A DNA stretch of 34,819 bases, taken from contig NZ_AUCA01000034.1 of NCBI RefSeq assembly GCF_000429525.1, positions 1 through 34,819 of the forward strand, given 5' to 3'. Under the pieces are notes generated by a model that was not told where the DNA came from, made no database searches, and worked only from the letters and a program-made list of their open reading frames with translations. Every line of letters starts with the position of its first letter. The first letter of the stretch is position 1. The DNA comes from Alicyclobacillus contaminans DSM 17975 (GTDB taxonomy: Bacteria > Bacillota > Bacilli > Alicyclobacillales > Alicyclobacillaceae). The position numbers and the translations under genes were made by a program. Below are positions 14,426 to 23,213 of the stretch, in pieces.

Positions 14426-15342
14426 GCCAGCCCACCTCCGGTTGTCTGCAGAAACACATCCTCCAAGCTGGCCCTTTGGCGCGCCACCTCAAACAGTTTG
14501 CAGCCCCTCTCCGCGAGTTCCAGGGTCGCCGCGGAAACCTGCTCGTCGGACATCGTGCAGCGGACACCGCCCTCCACCCGGGTGAGCCGTCCATCCGTGG
14601 CGTGCCGACACAGTATCGGCCAAGCCACATCCAGGGGCTCCACCCGCCAGATCACGTCTGTGGAGGCTTCCGCCACCAACGTCCGGATGTCTCCCGTTCG
14701 GATGACCCGCCCATCCCGAATGATGGCCACGCGATCACAGAGCAATTCCATTTCAGCGAGCAGATGGCTGCTGATGAAGATGCTGAGCCCCTGGGCGGCA
14801 AGGGTGCGAAGAAACGCGCGCAGTTCGTGGATCCCCGCCGGATCGAGCCCATTGGTCGGCTCATCCAGAATGAGCAGGCGCGGATTGCCGAGCAAAGCCT
14901 GAGCAATACCCAGGCGCTGACGCATGCCGAGCGAGTAGGTGCGCACTTTGTCATGCAGCCGGTCGGAGAGCCGGACGCGTTCCGCCACTTCCGCAATCCG
15001 AGCCACCGCGTGCGGCCCCTGCATCCAGGCCAGTTGGTACAGATTCTCATACCCCGTCAGATAAGGATACAGGTCGGGATTTTCAACGATGCAGCCCACC
15101 TGCCGCAGGGCCTCTTGCGGATTGGATTGGAGGTTGTGGCCGGAGATCCGGATGATACCGGCGGTGGGCCGAATCAGCCCCACCAGCATGCGGATGGTGG
15201 TCGTTTTCCCTGCTCCATTGGGGCCGAGAAACCCAAAAATCTCTCCCTCGCCCACTTCGAACGACACATCTTTGACAATCAGTCGGCCGCGGACGCGCTT
15301 TTGCAGTCCGGTAACGCTCAGCACAGGTTCCCCCACCATCAT
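14422..15342 (-). CDS. ABC transporter ATP-binding protein (BcrA/CcmA type)
   Basis: A 306-residue ATPase that powers the adjacent permease. Walker A is GPNGAGKTTT, the Q-loop region ends GCIVENPDLYPYLTG, the signature is YSLGMRQRLGIAQALL, and Walker B is LLILDEPTNGLDP, with the H-loop in ISSHLLAEME. The C-terminal 75 residues are the variable extension of drug-type exporters. Several starts are close together: ATG 15342, ATG 15339 and GTG 15336, all behind AAAGGTG. The first is listed, but GTG 15336 has the best spacing. No two-component regulator is nearby. Confidence 0.92.
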   Translation of the reverse strand: MMVGEPVLSVTGLQKRVRGRLIVKDVSFEVGEGEIFGFLGPNGAGKTTTIRMLVGLIRPTAGIIRISGHNLQSNPQEALRQVGCIVENPDLYPYLTGYENLYQLAWMQGPHAVARIAEVAERVRLSDRLHDKVRTYSLGMRQRLGIAQALLGNPRLLILDEPTNGLDPAGIHELRAFLRTLAAQGLSIFISSHLLAEMELLCDRVAIIRDGRVIRTGDIRTLVAEASTDVIWRVEPLDVAWPILCRHATDGRLTRVEGGVRCTMSDEQVSAATLELAERGCKLFEVARQRASLEDVFLQTTGGGLA

Positions 15343-15466
15343 TCACCTTTCCCCTGTAACGCCATGGCTCCGGTGCCGTGGATGCACTGCAGGTGCAGAC
15401 CGGAGGCAACATTCTGAAAAGTATCCCTCTGTATAGTACACTTACTTGTCGAAGGGAGGAAATGTC

Positions 15467-16315
15467 ATGCGTGCGAAACACCGTTCACCCGCGGTATCGG
15501 AACGGTCTCTCCCCAAACGCGCAACTCGGCGGACCCACCGGTGGATTCTCGGGTTCAGCGCGGCAGCCACCGCACTCCTCGCAGGCTGTTTTTTCTACGG
15601 GTTGTACGCCGGACTGGGCGGACGGACCGGCGGCGGAACACCGCAAGCCGCGCCGCTGAGCACATCTCCCGCAGCGAATCCATCCGCCCAGAAGAAAACC
15701 GTGCACCTGGTGGCGCTGGGGGACTCCCTGGCGCACGGATACGGGGACGCTTCCGGAATGGGGTTTGTGGGGGACGTCAGTCAGCAATTCCGTCGGCAGG
15801 GCGATTCGGTCATTCAATCCAATTTGGGCATAGACGGCCTGACCTCGAGTGGATTGTTGACGGAGTTGCAACAGCCGGCTGTCCGACGCCTGCTGCCCGC
15901 CGCCGACATCATCCTCGTCTCCATTGGCGGAAACGACCTCAACGACGCCGCCGGACTGCCAACCCTTCACACGGCACAAATCGCCGTGGCACAGCGGCAA
16001 TTTGAAACCAACTTGACGCGAATTCTGACCCAAATTCAAACCATCAACCCGACCGCCCCCATCCTGCTCGTCGGGTTATACAATCCGTATCAGGACATCG
16101 CCAGCGTGCGAGTGCAAACCGATACCATCGTGCAAGATTGGGACACGCGAGAAGCGTCCATCGCGTCCAAGTTCCCTCACACAGTGGTGGTTCAGACGTT
16201 TGACCTGTTCGCGCTGCATGGCTCGTCGTACCTCTACGTGGATCACTTTCACCCGAATCAGGCGGGATATCAACGAATCGCGGATCGCATCTGGCAGGAT
16301 TTGCAGGGAGGCTGA
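15467..16315 (+). CDS. SGNH/GDSL hydrolase, probable lipoprotein
   Basis: A 282-residue esterase/lipase-like protein. The basic N-terminus and one hydrophobic segment end in ALLAGC, a good lipobox with Cys41, followed by a Gly/Pro/Ser-rich linker. The SGNH blocks are present: ALGDSLAHGYGD (nucleophile Ser), the block II Gly region NLGIDGLTSSGLL, GGNDLND (block III Asn) and DHFHPNQAGY (catalytic Asp and His). It is probably anchored outside the membrane and acts on ester or acetyl groups; the substrate is unknown. The ATG at 15467 is chosen because GGGAGG lies 7 nt upstream. An earlier in-frame start at 15446 lacks a ribosome site. It is divergent from the ABC exporter genes. Confidence 0.88.
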   Translation: MRAKHRSPAVSERSLPKRATRRTHRWILGFSAAATALLAGCFFYGLYAGLGGRTGGGTPQAAPLSTSPAANPSAQKKTVHLVALGDSLAHGYGDASGMGFVGDVSQQFRRQGDSVIQSNLGIDGLTSSGLLTELQQPAVRRLLPAADIILVSIGGNDLNDAAGLPTLHTAQIAVAQRQFETNLTRILTQIQTINPTAPILLVGLYNPYQDIASVRVQTDTIVQDWDTREASIASKFPHTVVVQTFDLFALHGSSYLYVDHFHPNQAGYQRIADRIWQDLQGG

Positions 16316-16356
16316 GACATGGGTGCAGTCTCCCAGAAATGCCTCTGTGTAAGCGG

Positions 16357-16385
16357 TTGATTAATTTGTCTATACAAGTTATGAT
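16357..16385 (+). promoter_or_regulatory. Sigma-A promoter of the trehalose operon
   Basis: TTGATT (-35, 16357-16362), 17 nt, TATGAT (-10, 16380-16385). One TreR-type palindrome sits between the two hexamers and a second just downstream of the expected start, the layout for repression by steric block. Confidence 0.75.
16366..16377. promoter_or_regulatory. TreR operator 1 (between -35 and -10)
   Basis: TTGTCTATACAA differs at one position from the TreR operator core TTGTATATACAA known from Bacillus. It overlaps the promoter spacer. Confidence 0.75.
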
Positions 16386-16396
16386 TTATGTCGAAA

Positions 16397-16410
16397 CTTG
16401 TATATACAAG
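16397..16410. promoter_or_regulatory. TreR operator 2 (downstream of the transcription start)
   Basis: CTTGTATATACAAG is a perfect 14-bp palindrome containing the exact core TTGTATATACAA. Its centre is 32 bp (three helical turns) from operator 1, which would allow cooperative binding. Confidence 0.82.
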
Positions 16411-16412
16411 CA

Positions 16413-16426
16413 TGAAAGCGTTTGTT
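16413..16426. promoter_or_regulatory. cre-like site (CcpA) in the tre leader
   Basis: TGAAAGCGTTTGTT matches the cre consensus TGWAARCGYTWNCW at all but one position. It lies just downstream of the transcription start, where CcpA would block transcription when preferred sugar is available. Confidence 0.6.
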
Positions 16427-16522
16427 CCTTAGGATGGCGTCCTCATCGGTGGTCGGCGCCAATCACCGGTGAATGCCATGGCGCCGCCCGACAGCAACTC
16501 TTGCAGGATGGGGAGAAATCAT

Positions 16523-17938
16523 ATGGACATCAACAAACAATCCGTGGCAAAGATCTTGGAGTCGGTTGGCGGAAGAGAAAACGTGGTGTCCGCCACGCAC
16601 TGTGTCACGCGGCTGCGCCTGGTGCTCAAAGACGAGCAGCAGGTGGACAAGGCCGCTTTGGAGAGCAATGATCTGGTGAAGGGATCCTTTTCGGCCAACG
16701 GACAGTTTCAAATCGTCATCGGCCCGGGCCTGGTGGACAGGGTCACCGACACGTTTGTCGAACTGGCCGGTCTGCAGCAGGCCACGAAAGAAGAAGTGAA
16801 AGCGGCGGCGGAACAAAAACTGAATCCGGTGCAACGGCTGGTCAAGACATTGTCCGACATCTTCATCCCGCTGCTGCCCGCCATTGTCACCGCGGGTCTG
16901 TTGATGGGCGTGAACAACATCCTGAGCGGGCCCGGCATCTTCTATCCGAAGCAGGCGTTCATCGATGTGCATCCCGCGTGGAAAGACTTTGCCGATATCA
17001 TCAACCTGATTGCGAACACATCGTTCACGTTCCTGCCGGGGCTCATCGGTTGGTCCGCGGTGAGGAAGTTCGGCGGCAGCGAATTGCTCGGTATTGTTCT
17101 AGGACTGATGCTGATTCATCCGGAATTGTTGAACGCTTACTCCTATGCGAACGCCCTCGAGAAAGGGACCATCCCGCACTGGAATCTGTTTGGGCTGCAT
17201 GTGCAAAAGGTTGGCTACCAGGGACAGGTGCTGCCCATCCTGGTCGCCTCGTACATCCTGGCGAAGTTGGAGCGTTGGCTTGAACAGCGCATTCCGGACA
17301 CGTTCAAGTTGATTCTGGTGGCTCCGATTGCGCTGTTGGTCACCGGATTCCTGTCCTTCATCGTGATTGGCCCTGTCACGTTTGCGATTGGCCGCGCCAT
17401 CACGTCCGCGTTCGTTTACGTGTTCAACCATTACGCATTGCTGGGCGGTCTGATTTACGGTGGATTGTACGCCGTGCTGGTGGTCACCGGCATGCATCAG
17501 ACGTTCCTGGCCGTGGACCTGCAGCTCATTGCGCAAACCGGTACCACGTTCCTCTGGCCAATCTTGGCGTTGTCCAACATCGCGCAGGGTTCGTCCGCGC
17601 TGGCGATGATGTTTGTCGCGAAAGAGGAAAAACTGCGCGGCATGGCCTTGACGTCATCCATTTCCGCGTACCTCGGCATCACGGAACCAGCGATGTTTGG
17701 TGTGAACCTGCGTTTCCGATTCCCGTTCGTCTCGTCGATGATTGGGGCGGCCCTCGGCGGTGCCTTCATCACGATGGAACACGTGCGGGCCTTCTCCGTG
17801 GGCGTCGGCGGTTTGCCCGGCTTCCTCTCGATTGTCACGCAGAAGTGGGGCGCCTTCTTCATCGGTATGGCGATTGCCATCGTGGTCCCCTTCGTGTTGA
17901 CCACGGTCCTGGCGAGGGTGCGGAAAGTTCAAGCCTAA
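16523..17938 (+). CDS. treP: PTS trehalose-specific EIIBC component
   Basis: A 471-residue phosphotransferase transporter that imports trehalose and phosphorylates it to trehalose 6-phosphate. The EIIB domain (1-85) carries the phosphorylated Cys27 in ATHCVTRLRL. The EIIC domain (about 105-471) has some ten membrane segments and strong matches to B. subtilis TreP, such as ADIINLIANTSFTFLPGLIGW, LFGLHVQKVGYQGQVLPIL and SAYLGITEPAMFGVNLR. No EIIA domain is fused; it would rely on a glucose-type EIIA encoded elsewhere. The ATG at 16523 has GGGGAG 7 nt upstream. It is the first gene of treP-treA-treR. Confidence 0.95.
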   Translation: MDINKQSVAKILESVGGRENVVSATHCVTRLRLVLKDEQQVDKAALESNDLVKGSFSANGQFQIVIGPGLVDRVTDTFVELAGLQQATKEEVKAAAEQKLNPVQRLVKTLSDIFIPLLPAIVTAGLLMGVNNILSGPGIFYPKQAFIDVHPAWKDFADIINLIANTSFTFLPGLIGWSAVRKFGGSELLGIVLGLMLIHPELLNAYSYANALEKGTIPHWNLFGLHVQKVGYQGQVLPILVASYILAKLERWLEQRIPDTFKLILVAPIALLVTGFLSFIVIGPVTFAIGRAITSAFVYVFNHYALLGGLIYGGLYAVLVVTGMHQTFLAVDLQLIAQTGTTFLWPILALSNIAQGSSALAMMFVAKEEKLRGMALTSSISAYLGITEPAMFGVNLRFRFPFVSSMIGAALGGAFITMEHVRAFSVGVGGLPGFLSIVTQKWGAFFIGMAIAIVVPFVLTTVLARVRKVQA

Positions 17939-17954
17939 CGGAATGCTTCCGGAA

Positions 17955-18013
17955 GCGCGGACGGGCTGCCTGCCGTCCCCAAACGTGGGATGGCGGGACA
18001 GCCCCGCGCTTTT
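17955..18013 (+). terminator. Imperfect terminator/attenuator between treP and treA
   Basis: A long GC-rich hairpin has its 5' arm from 17955 (GCGCGGACGGGCTG...) and its 3' arm ending at 18009 (...CAGCCCCGCGC), followed by TTTTCTC. Two small internal loops interrupt the stem. It probably lowers treA-treR transcription relative to treP, or protects the treP 3' end. Confidence 0.65.
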
Positions 18014-18059
18014 CTCATTCAATTGAGCTTCGAAATCTTTACAGGCGACGGTGATGGCA

Positions 18060-19757
18060 ATGACAGAACCTTGGTGGAAAAAAGCTGTGGTGTATCAAAT
18101 TTATCCAAAGAGTTTTCTGGACACCGATGGAGATGGTGTGGGCGATCTGCAGGGGATTATTCAAAAGCTCGATTACCTGCGCGAACTGGGCGTGGACATC
18201 CTGTGGATCACGCCGATTTACGAGTCCCCGCAGCGCGACAACGGATACGACATCAGCGACTATCGACGAATCCACGCAGCCTACGGAACGATGGAGACAT
18301 TTGATACGCTGCTCCGCGAAGCGCACGCGCGAGACTTGAAAATTGTGATGGATATGGTGGTCAACCACACGTCCACGGACCACCCCTGGTTCCAATCCGC
18401 CCGTCAATCGAAAGCAAGCCCCTATCGCGCGTATTACATCTGGCGCGACCAGCCCAACAACTGGCAGTCCAAATTCGGAGGCAGCGCCTGGGCGTACGAC
18501 GAGGGCACGGGGCAGTATTACCTGCATCTGTTCGACGTCACGCAGGCGGATCTGAATTGGGAAAACAAAGCCCTGCGGGAAGACGTGTACCGCATGATGC
18601 AATTCTGGCTGGACAAAGGCGTGGACGGATTCCGCCTGGACGTCATCAACCTCATCTCCAAAGATCAGCGGTTTCCCGACGACACCCTGGCCACCCCCAC
18701 CGACGATGGCCGGAAATATTACACGGATGGCCCGCGCATCCACGAATTCTTGAAAGAAATGAATCAACGCGTGTTTTCGCGAAAGCCGGGTTTTGTCACG
18801 GTCGGGGAGATGTCGTCCACCTCGCTGCAGCAATGCGTGAAGTACACAAACCCGGACGAACGGGAATTGGACATGACGTTCAGCTTTCACCACCTGAAGG
18901 TGGACTACCCCAATGGCGAGAAATGGGTGGCGGCGCCGTTCGACTTCCTGCGATTGAAGTCGCTGCTGGATCAATGGCAGACCGGTATGCAGGAAGGCGG
19001 CGGGTGGAACGCGCTGTTCTGGTGCAATCATGACCAACCGCGGATTGTCTCCCGGTTTGGCGATCCGGAAAGGTATCACCGGGAGTCGGCGAAAATGCTC
19101 GCGACCTCCCTTCACCTGCTGCGCGGAACCCCCTACATCTATCAAGGGGAAGAAATCGGCATGACCAATCCCGGATTCGATCGGATTGAACAGTATCGAG
19201 ACGTGGAATCCATCAACGCTTATCGCCGGCTGCTCGCAGAAGGCAAAGAGGAATCCGAAGTGATGGCAGCGCTGAAACAAAAGTCCCGCGACAATGGACG
19301 GACGCCCATGCAATGGGACGATTCCAAGCACGCGGGCTTCACCACAGGGGAACCGTGGATTGCCGTCGCACCCAATTACCGTGACATCAACGTCCAGCGG
19401 GCACTTGCCGACCAGGATTCGGTTTTCTATCATTATCAGCGACTGATTCAACTTCGAAAGACATACGACGTGATTGCGTACGGCGATTACCGCGGCATCC
19501 TGCTGGACCACCCGCATGTGTTCGCCTATCTGCGCACCCTCGGAAGCGACACGGTCCTCGTGGTGAACAATTTCTACGCCATCGACACCACGTTCACGCT
19601 TCCGGAGTCGATGTGTGCGGACGGGCCGTCCGAGATTCTCATTTCGAACTACAAGGATACGCCGAACACGCCGCACCAGCTCCAGCTGCGTCCTTACGAA
19701 TCCGTCGCCTTTCTCATTCGGGGGACCTATGAAAAGCAAAGCACAGCGAATCTATGA
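18060..19757 (+). CDS. treA: Trehalose-6-phosphate hydrolase (phospho-alpha-1,1-glucosidase)
   Basis: A 565-residue cytosolic GH13 enzyme that splits trehalose 6-phosphate into glucose and glucose 6-phosphate. It begins MTEPWWKKAVVYQIYPKSF, nearly the same as Bacillus TreA. The GH13 regions are DMVVNHTS, GFRLDVINLI (nucleophile Asp), GEMSST (acid/base Glu) and NHDQPR (transition-state Asp). The start is unclear: ATG 18060 matches family N-termini, while ATG 18054 lies 8 nt behind an AGG. Ribosome sites are weak for both. It follows treP after a terminator-like hairpin and overlaps treR by 29 nt. Confidence 0.95.
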   Translation: MTEPWWKKAVVYQIYPKSFLDTDGDGVGDLQGIIQKLDYLRELGVDILWITPIYESPQRDNGYDISDYRRIHAAYGTMETFDTLLREAHARDLKIVMDMVVNHTSTDHPWFQSARQSKASPYRAYYIWRDQPNNWQSKFGGSAWAYDEGTGQYYLHLFDVTQADLNWENKALREDVYRMMQFWLDKGVDGFRLDVINLISKDQRFPDDTLATPTDDGRKYYTDGPRIHEFLKEMNQRVFSRKPGFVTVGEMSSTSLQQCVKYTNPDERELDMTFSFHHLKVDYPNGEKWVAAPFDFLRLKSLLDQWQTGMQEGGGWNALFWCNHDQPRIVSRFGDPERYHRESAKMLATSLHLLRGTPYIYQGEEIGMTNPGFDRIEQYRDVESINAYRRLLAEGKEESEVMAALKQKSRDNGRTPMQWDDSKHAGFTTGEPWIAVAPNYRDINVQRALADQDSVFYHYQRLIQLRKTYDVIAYGDYRGILLDHPHVFAYLRTLGSDTVLVVNNFYAIDTTFTLPESMCADGPSEILISNYKDTPNTPHQLQLRPYESVAFLIRGTYEKQSTANL

Positions 19758-20442
19758 AGAATTGGCGACCGCCATCGAGGCGGGGGCGTACAAGCCCAAC
19801 AGCCTGCTTCCCTCAGAGCACGAGTTGATGGCCCAATACGAGGTTTCCCGCGGCACCATCCGGGCCGCGCTGGATCTGCTGTCTCACCATGGCTATATCC
19901 AGCGGGTGCAGGGAAAGGGATCGATTGTGCTCGATCACGACCGGTACAACTTCCCGGTCACCGGCCTCGTCAGCTTCAAAGAAATCAGCGCCCGCATGCC
20001 GGGCCGCGTGCGCACGGTGGTTCACCAACTCCTGCTGATGCAGCCGGACGAGCGTATTCGGGACGAACTGAACCTGCGGGACAATGACGAGGTCTGGAAG
20101 GTGGTGCGCTCCCGGGAGATTGACGGGGAGAGCATCATCCTCGACATCGACTACATCGCGCGCAGATACGTACCGTATCTGACGCAGGAAATCTGCGAAA
20201 ACTCGATTTACGAATACCTGGAAAATGATCTGCATCTCGCCATTGCGTTCGCCAAGAAGGAAATTGTCGTGGAGACCGCAACGCCGGACGATGTCCGACT
20301 GCTGGACCTCGGAGAATTTTCATACGTGGTGGTGGTGAAAAACCACGTGTATCTGGAGGACACGGCTCTGTTTCAATACACGGAGTCCAGGCACCGTCCG
20401 GACAAATTTCAGTTTGTCGATTTTGCGCGGAGGATTCGTTAA
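19729..20442 (+). CDS. treR: GntR-family trehalose operon repressor
   Basis: A 237-residue regulator, the same length as Bacillus TreR. The winged helix (1-70) reads LLPSEHELMAQYEVSRGTIR, the GntR/HutC pattern. The UTRA effector domain (about 85-235) includes VWKVVRSREIDGESIILD and YVVVVKNHVYLEDTALFQY, and should bind trehalose 6-phosphate, which releases the repressor. The ATG at 19729 has GGGGGA directly upstream and lies inside the end of treA. Two TreR-type palindromes at the head of the operon (16366-16410) make it the likely autoregulator of all three genes. Confidence 0.92.
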   Translation: MKSKAQRIYEELATAIEAGAYKPNSLLPSEHELMAQYEVSRGTIRAALDLLSHHGYIQRVQGKGSIVLDHDRYNFPVTGLVSFKEISARMPGRVRTVVHQLLLMQPDERIRDELNLRDNDEVWKVVRSREIDGESIILDIDYIARRYVPYLTQEICENSIYEYLENDLHLAIAFAKKEIVVETATPDDVRLLDLGEFSYVVVVKNHVYLEDTALFQYTESRHRPDKFQFVDFARRIR

Positions 20443-20475
20443 CCCCCCGCCCCGGACGGGGCAGGGGGTTTTTTA
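20443..20475 (+). terminator. Intrinsic terminator of the trehalose operon
   Basis: CCCCCCGCCCC-GGAC-GGGGCAGGGGG, followed by TTTTTT, immediately after the treR stop codon. Confidence 0.9.
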
Positions 20476-20504
20476 TGAAGTGACCGGATCGAAGATTGCG
20501 GGAC

Positions 20505-21461
20505 TCACCTTCGACACACAGCGACGCCAATTTTCGAGTCCGCCATCCCGTAGTACAGGTAGTGCGCACCCTTGAAATCGACAAGTCCCTCCACGAACAC
20601 CACATTATCGACCTGCCCCACGATTTCGTCACGGGTCCCTGGCGTGAAAAACGGGACCGTCATCCGCTTGAGAACCTGGTGAGGGTCTTCTTTCGACAGC
20701 AGCACCTGCCCCGCCGCATACCGAAGTCGACCGCAGGCCGGATTAGACGGATCCGTAATCCTTTGTGCCGCGTTGTACATCAGCAGGATGCCTTCCGGAG
20801 TCACCAGCGGTTGTGGACCGGGCTCAATCAAGGCACTGTCAAATGCGTTCGGATCCGGCGAGGGCGTGAAGACCGGCTCCTTCACGGGCGTCCAGTGAAT
20901 CAGGTCATCCGAGTACGCCATCCAGATGTTTGTATCGCCGAAATACATGATGTACCGCCCGTCGATGGGCTCTGCCAGGATGGCCCCCGACTTGGACCAT
21001 ACCCGCTCCGATCCTCCTCGCCAATCGGGAAACAGCACACCGTGCTTCTCCCATACAAAAAGATCTTTCGACGTGGCCAGGCAGAGCGTTGCGGAGTATC
21101 CGTCAAACGCGGTGTAGGTCAGATAGTATGTGTCGTCGATTTGCGTGATCCGCGGATCCTCGCACCCTCCCGGCTGTTCATAGCTCTCCGTAGGGATGAG
21201 CACAGGGTGCGGATGGCGTTCAAAGTGGAGGCCGTCTTCACTGATGGCCAGGCCAAGACGGCTGGTGCCGTTCCATTGGCCCGCCCCCGTGCCGTCCTCG
21301 GCGCGATACAGCAGATACACCTTCCCGTCCTTCACCACCGCCGCAGGATTGAACAGGTCTTTCGACTCCCAGGAATCTCCTTGGGGACTCAGAATGGGAT
21401 TGTGCTCGTACTTGACAAACGGTCCGAATGGAAACGGCACCTCGGAAACTGAGATATGCAA
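20505..21461 (-). CDS. GH130 family glycoside phosphorylase/hydrolase
   Basis: A 318-residue, five-bladed beta-propeller-type enzyme. Typical GH130 segments are KYEHNPILSP, DLFNPAAVVKDGKVYLLYRA, GCEDPRITQIDDTYYLTYTA (the EDPR aspartate is the expected catalytic acid), WSKSGAILAEPI and the C-terminal HYLYYGMADSKIGVA. Known GH130 enzymes act on beta-mannosides, either phosphorolysing beta-1,4-mannosyl links or hydrolysing beta-1,2 links; which applies here cannot be told. The TTG at 21459-21461 is the likely start because GGAGG lies 7 nt upstream. Longer in-frame starts run into the EIIC gene. It is the last gene of the PTS operon, so it probably processes the sugar brought in by that transporter. 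Confidence 0.85.
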   Translation of the reverse strand: MHISVSEVPFPFGPFVKYEHNPILSPQGDSWESKDLFNPAAVVKDGKVYLLYRAEDGTGAGQWNGTSRLGLAISEDGLHFERHPHPVLIPTESYEQPGGCEDPRITQIDDTYYLTYTAFDGYSATLCLATSKDLFVWEKHGVLFPDWRGGSERVWSKSGAILAEPIDGRYIMYFGDTNIWMAYSDDLIHWTPVKEPVFTPSPDPNAFDSALIEPGPQPLVTPEGILLMYNAAQRITDPSNPACGRLRYAAGQVLLSKEDPHQVLKRMTVPFFTPGTRDEIVGQVDNVVFVEGLVDFKGAHYLYYGMADSKIGVAVCRR

Positions 21462-21520
21462 GTTGGTTCCTCCCGTCCGCGCCCTCTTGTGGCCTTGGCT
21501 TACAGCCCCTGTCTGCTCCG

Positions 21521-22897
21521 TCAGGCTCGCAGCGAGGAATCCGTATCGACCATCGCCGCACTGCGCTTCGTCACATAGCTCGCCAAGGCAACGAGGATGG
21601 CACAGAAGACAATGGTGCAGACATACGCGCCCGCAATGCCTGTTTTCGCGAACAATCCTCCGACAATGCCGACCCAACAGAAATCACTGTCGCCAAACGT
21701 CGTATTGGCCAGACCCAACGAGCCCATGAATGCCAGCAATAACGCCGGCAGCACGGTGATGAGCAGGCCGTTGACGAACGCGCCAATCATCGCACCGCGT
21801 CGACCCCCGGTGGCGTTACCGTAGACGCCCGCAGTACCGCCGTCAAAGAAATGAGGAACCATACCAGGAATGATGAGGGCCAAACCCAACGGCCCCATCA
21901 GGAACATACCGATGATGCCACCAATCAAACTGGCGATGAACCCAACCAACACCGCGGTGGGCGCGAAGGGAAACACGGTTGGACAATCGAGAGCGGGTAC
22001 GGCGTTCGGCACGATTTTCTGAGCGATGCCTTGAAACGCAGGAATGATTTCCGCCAGAATCATGCGGACGCCCATCAACACCACGGCGATGCCCGCCCCA
22101 AACGTCAGCGCCTGCGTCAGGGCGTACATGATGTAGTTGCTGCCCTGCGTATAGCTCGCGATGGCCTTGGGCCCGGCGACAATCGCCAGAATGAGGTAAA
22201 GAACAACCATCGTCAGGGTGGTCATGACCAACGAATCCCGGAGAAAACCGAATTTCGGTGACACCTTGATTTCCTCTGTCGTCCGACTGTTTTTCCCCAC
22301 CAGTTTGCCGAGGGCAGCAGCGGTGATATAGCCGAGCGTGTTGAAGTGTCCGAGGGCAAATTCGGCCCCGCCGGTGACCTTCTTGGTGAACGGATGCACC
22401 AGGGCGGGCATCGCGGTCGAAACCGTCCCCGCCAAAATGGCGCCGAGAATCGTCTGATGGGTTCCGGTAATTCCCGCGCTGCCGAGCACTACCGCGAGCA
22501 CCGTCGCCATGAAGAACAGGTGGTGACCTGTCAAGAAGATGAACTTTGCCCGAGTGAAGCGGGCCAGAAGCAGGTTCACCACAAAGCCGAGCCCCATGAT
22601 GACGGCGGTTTGCGCACCGAACGCTTTCTGAGCCACACCGACAATCGCCTCGTTCGTCGGGATGACGCCGTGCAGATGAAAGCCGGATTGCACCAGGTTG
22701 CCGAGGGGTGCCAGCGCGCCGACAATGATGTTGGCGCCCCCCGACAGAATGAGGAAGCCCACGATAACCTTCAATGTGCCTGTAACAATTTCACTGAACG
22801 ATTTCCGCAGCGCAATCAACCCGATGAGCGCAATGAGTCCAACCAGCAACGGTGCCTGATCCAAGATTTCATGAACGATGAAATGAATGACCGCCAT
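21521..22897 (-). CDS. PTS EIIC component, ascorbate (UlaA/SgaT) type
   Basis: A 458-residue membrane transporter of the UlaA family with about eleven hydrophobic segments. Characteristic pieces are GFLILSGGANIIVGALAPLG, TRAKFIFLTGHHLFFMAT, PALDCPTVFPFAPTAVLVGF and PGMVPHFFDGGTAGVYGNAT. It translocates the sugar that EIIB phosphorylates. The ATG at 22895-22897 has AAGGGGGGA upstream. Although named for L-ascorbate, UlaA-like EIICs are found with other operons. Here there are no ascorbate-6-phosphate lactonase or epimerase genes, while a GH130 enzyme follows, so the substrate may be a beta-mannoside-type sugar (inference). Confidence 0.9.
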   Translation of the reverse strand: MAVIHFIVHEILDQAPLLVGLIALIGLIALRKSFSEIVTGTLKVIVGFLILSGGANIIVGALAPLGNLVQSGFHLHGVIPTNEAIVGVAQKAFGAQTAVIMGLGFVVNLLLARFTRAKFIFLTGHHLFFMATVLAVVLGSAGITGTHQTILGAILAGTVSTAMPALVHPFTKKVTGGAEFALGHFNTLGYITAAALGKLVGKNSRTTEEIKVSPKFGFLRDSLVMTTLTMVVLYLILAIVAGPKAIASYTQGSNYIMYALTQALTFGAGIAVVLMGVRMILAEIIPAFQGIAQKIVPNAVPALDCPTVFPFAPTAVLVGFIASLIGGIIGMFLMGPLGLALIIPGMVPHFFDGGTAGVYGNATGGRRGAMIGAFVNGLLITVLPALLLAFMGSLGLANTTFGDSDFCWVGIVGGLFAKTGIAGAYVCTIVFCAILVALASYVTKRSAAMVDTDSSLRA

Positions 22898-22913
22898 CGG
22901 TGTTCCCCCCTTG

Positions 22914-23183
22914 TCAGACCGGCAGCAAAGGCGCCAGTTTTTGCTTCATTTCCTGTTTGTCCACATAGTTCTTGATCTCCAAAATCGGCACCCCTTTGTC
23001 TTTCAACAACGGGGCAAATTCCGTAGACGTGACGATGATGTCCGCCGTCTCCGCCTTGGCGGAGCCGATGTCGGCCGTCGCAACCGCAGCCTTCACCCCA
23101 AGTTCCTTGAGCACCGATTCGATGGTCATTCGCAGCACCATGCTGCTCCCAAAACCCATGCCGCACACCGCGAGAATTTTCAT
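22914..23183 (-). CDS. PTS EIIB component, lactose/ascorbate type
   Basis: An 89-residue cytosolic EIIB. It starts MKILAVCGMGFGSS with the phosphorylated Cys7 in the P-loop CGMGFGSS, and continues with ADIIVTSTEFAPLL and EIKNYVDKQEM. It takes phosphate from an EIIA and gives it to the sugar at the UlaA-type EIIC encoded just downstream (16-nt gap). The ATG at 23181-23183 has AGGAGGAGG upstream. It sits directly behind the PRD regulator gene. Confidence 0.92.
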   Translation of the reverse strand: MKILAVCGMGFGSSMVLRMTIESVLKELGVKAAVATADIGSAKAETADIIVTSTEFAPLLKDKGVPILEIKNYVDKQEMKQKLAPLLPV

Positions 23184-23213
23184 CTTCGATACCTCCTCCT
23201 TCTTGTGTGACGA

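Noticed and set aside
18039-19739. 566-codon open frame opposite treA
   Set aside because: It mirrors treA exactly. The opposite frame is kept open by codon bias and has no recognisable domain or ribosome site.
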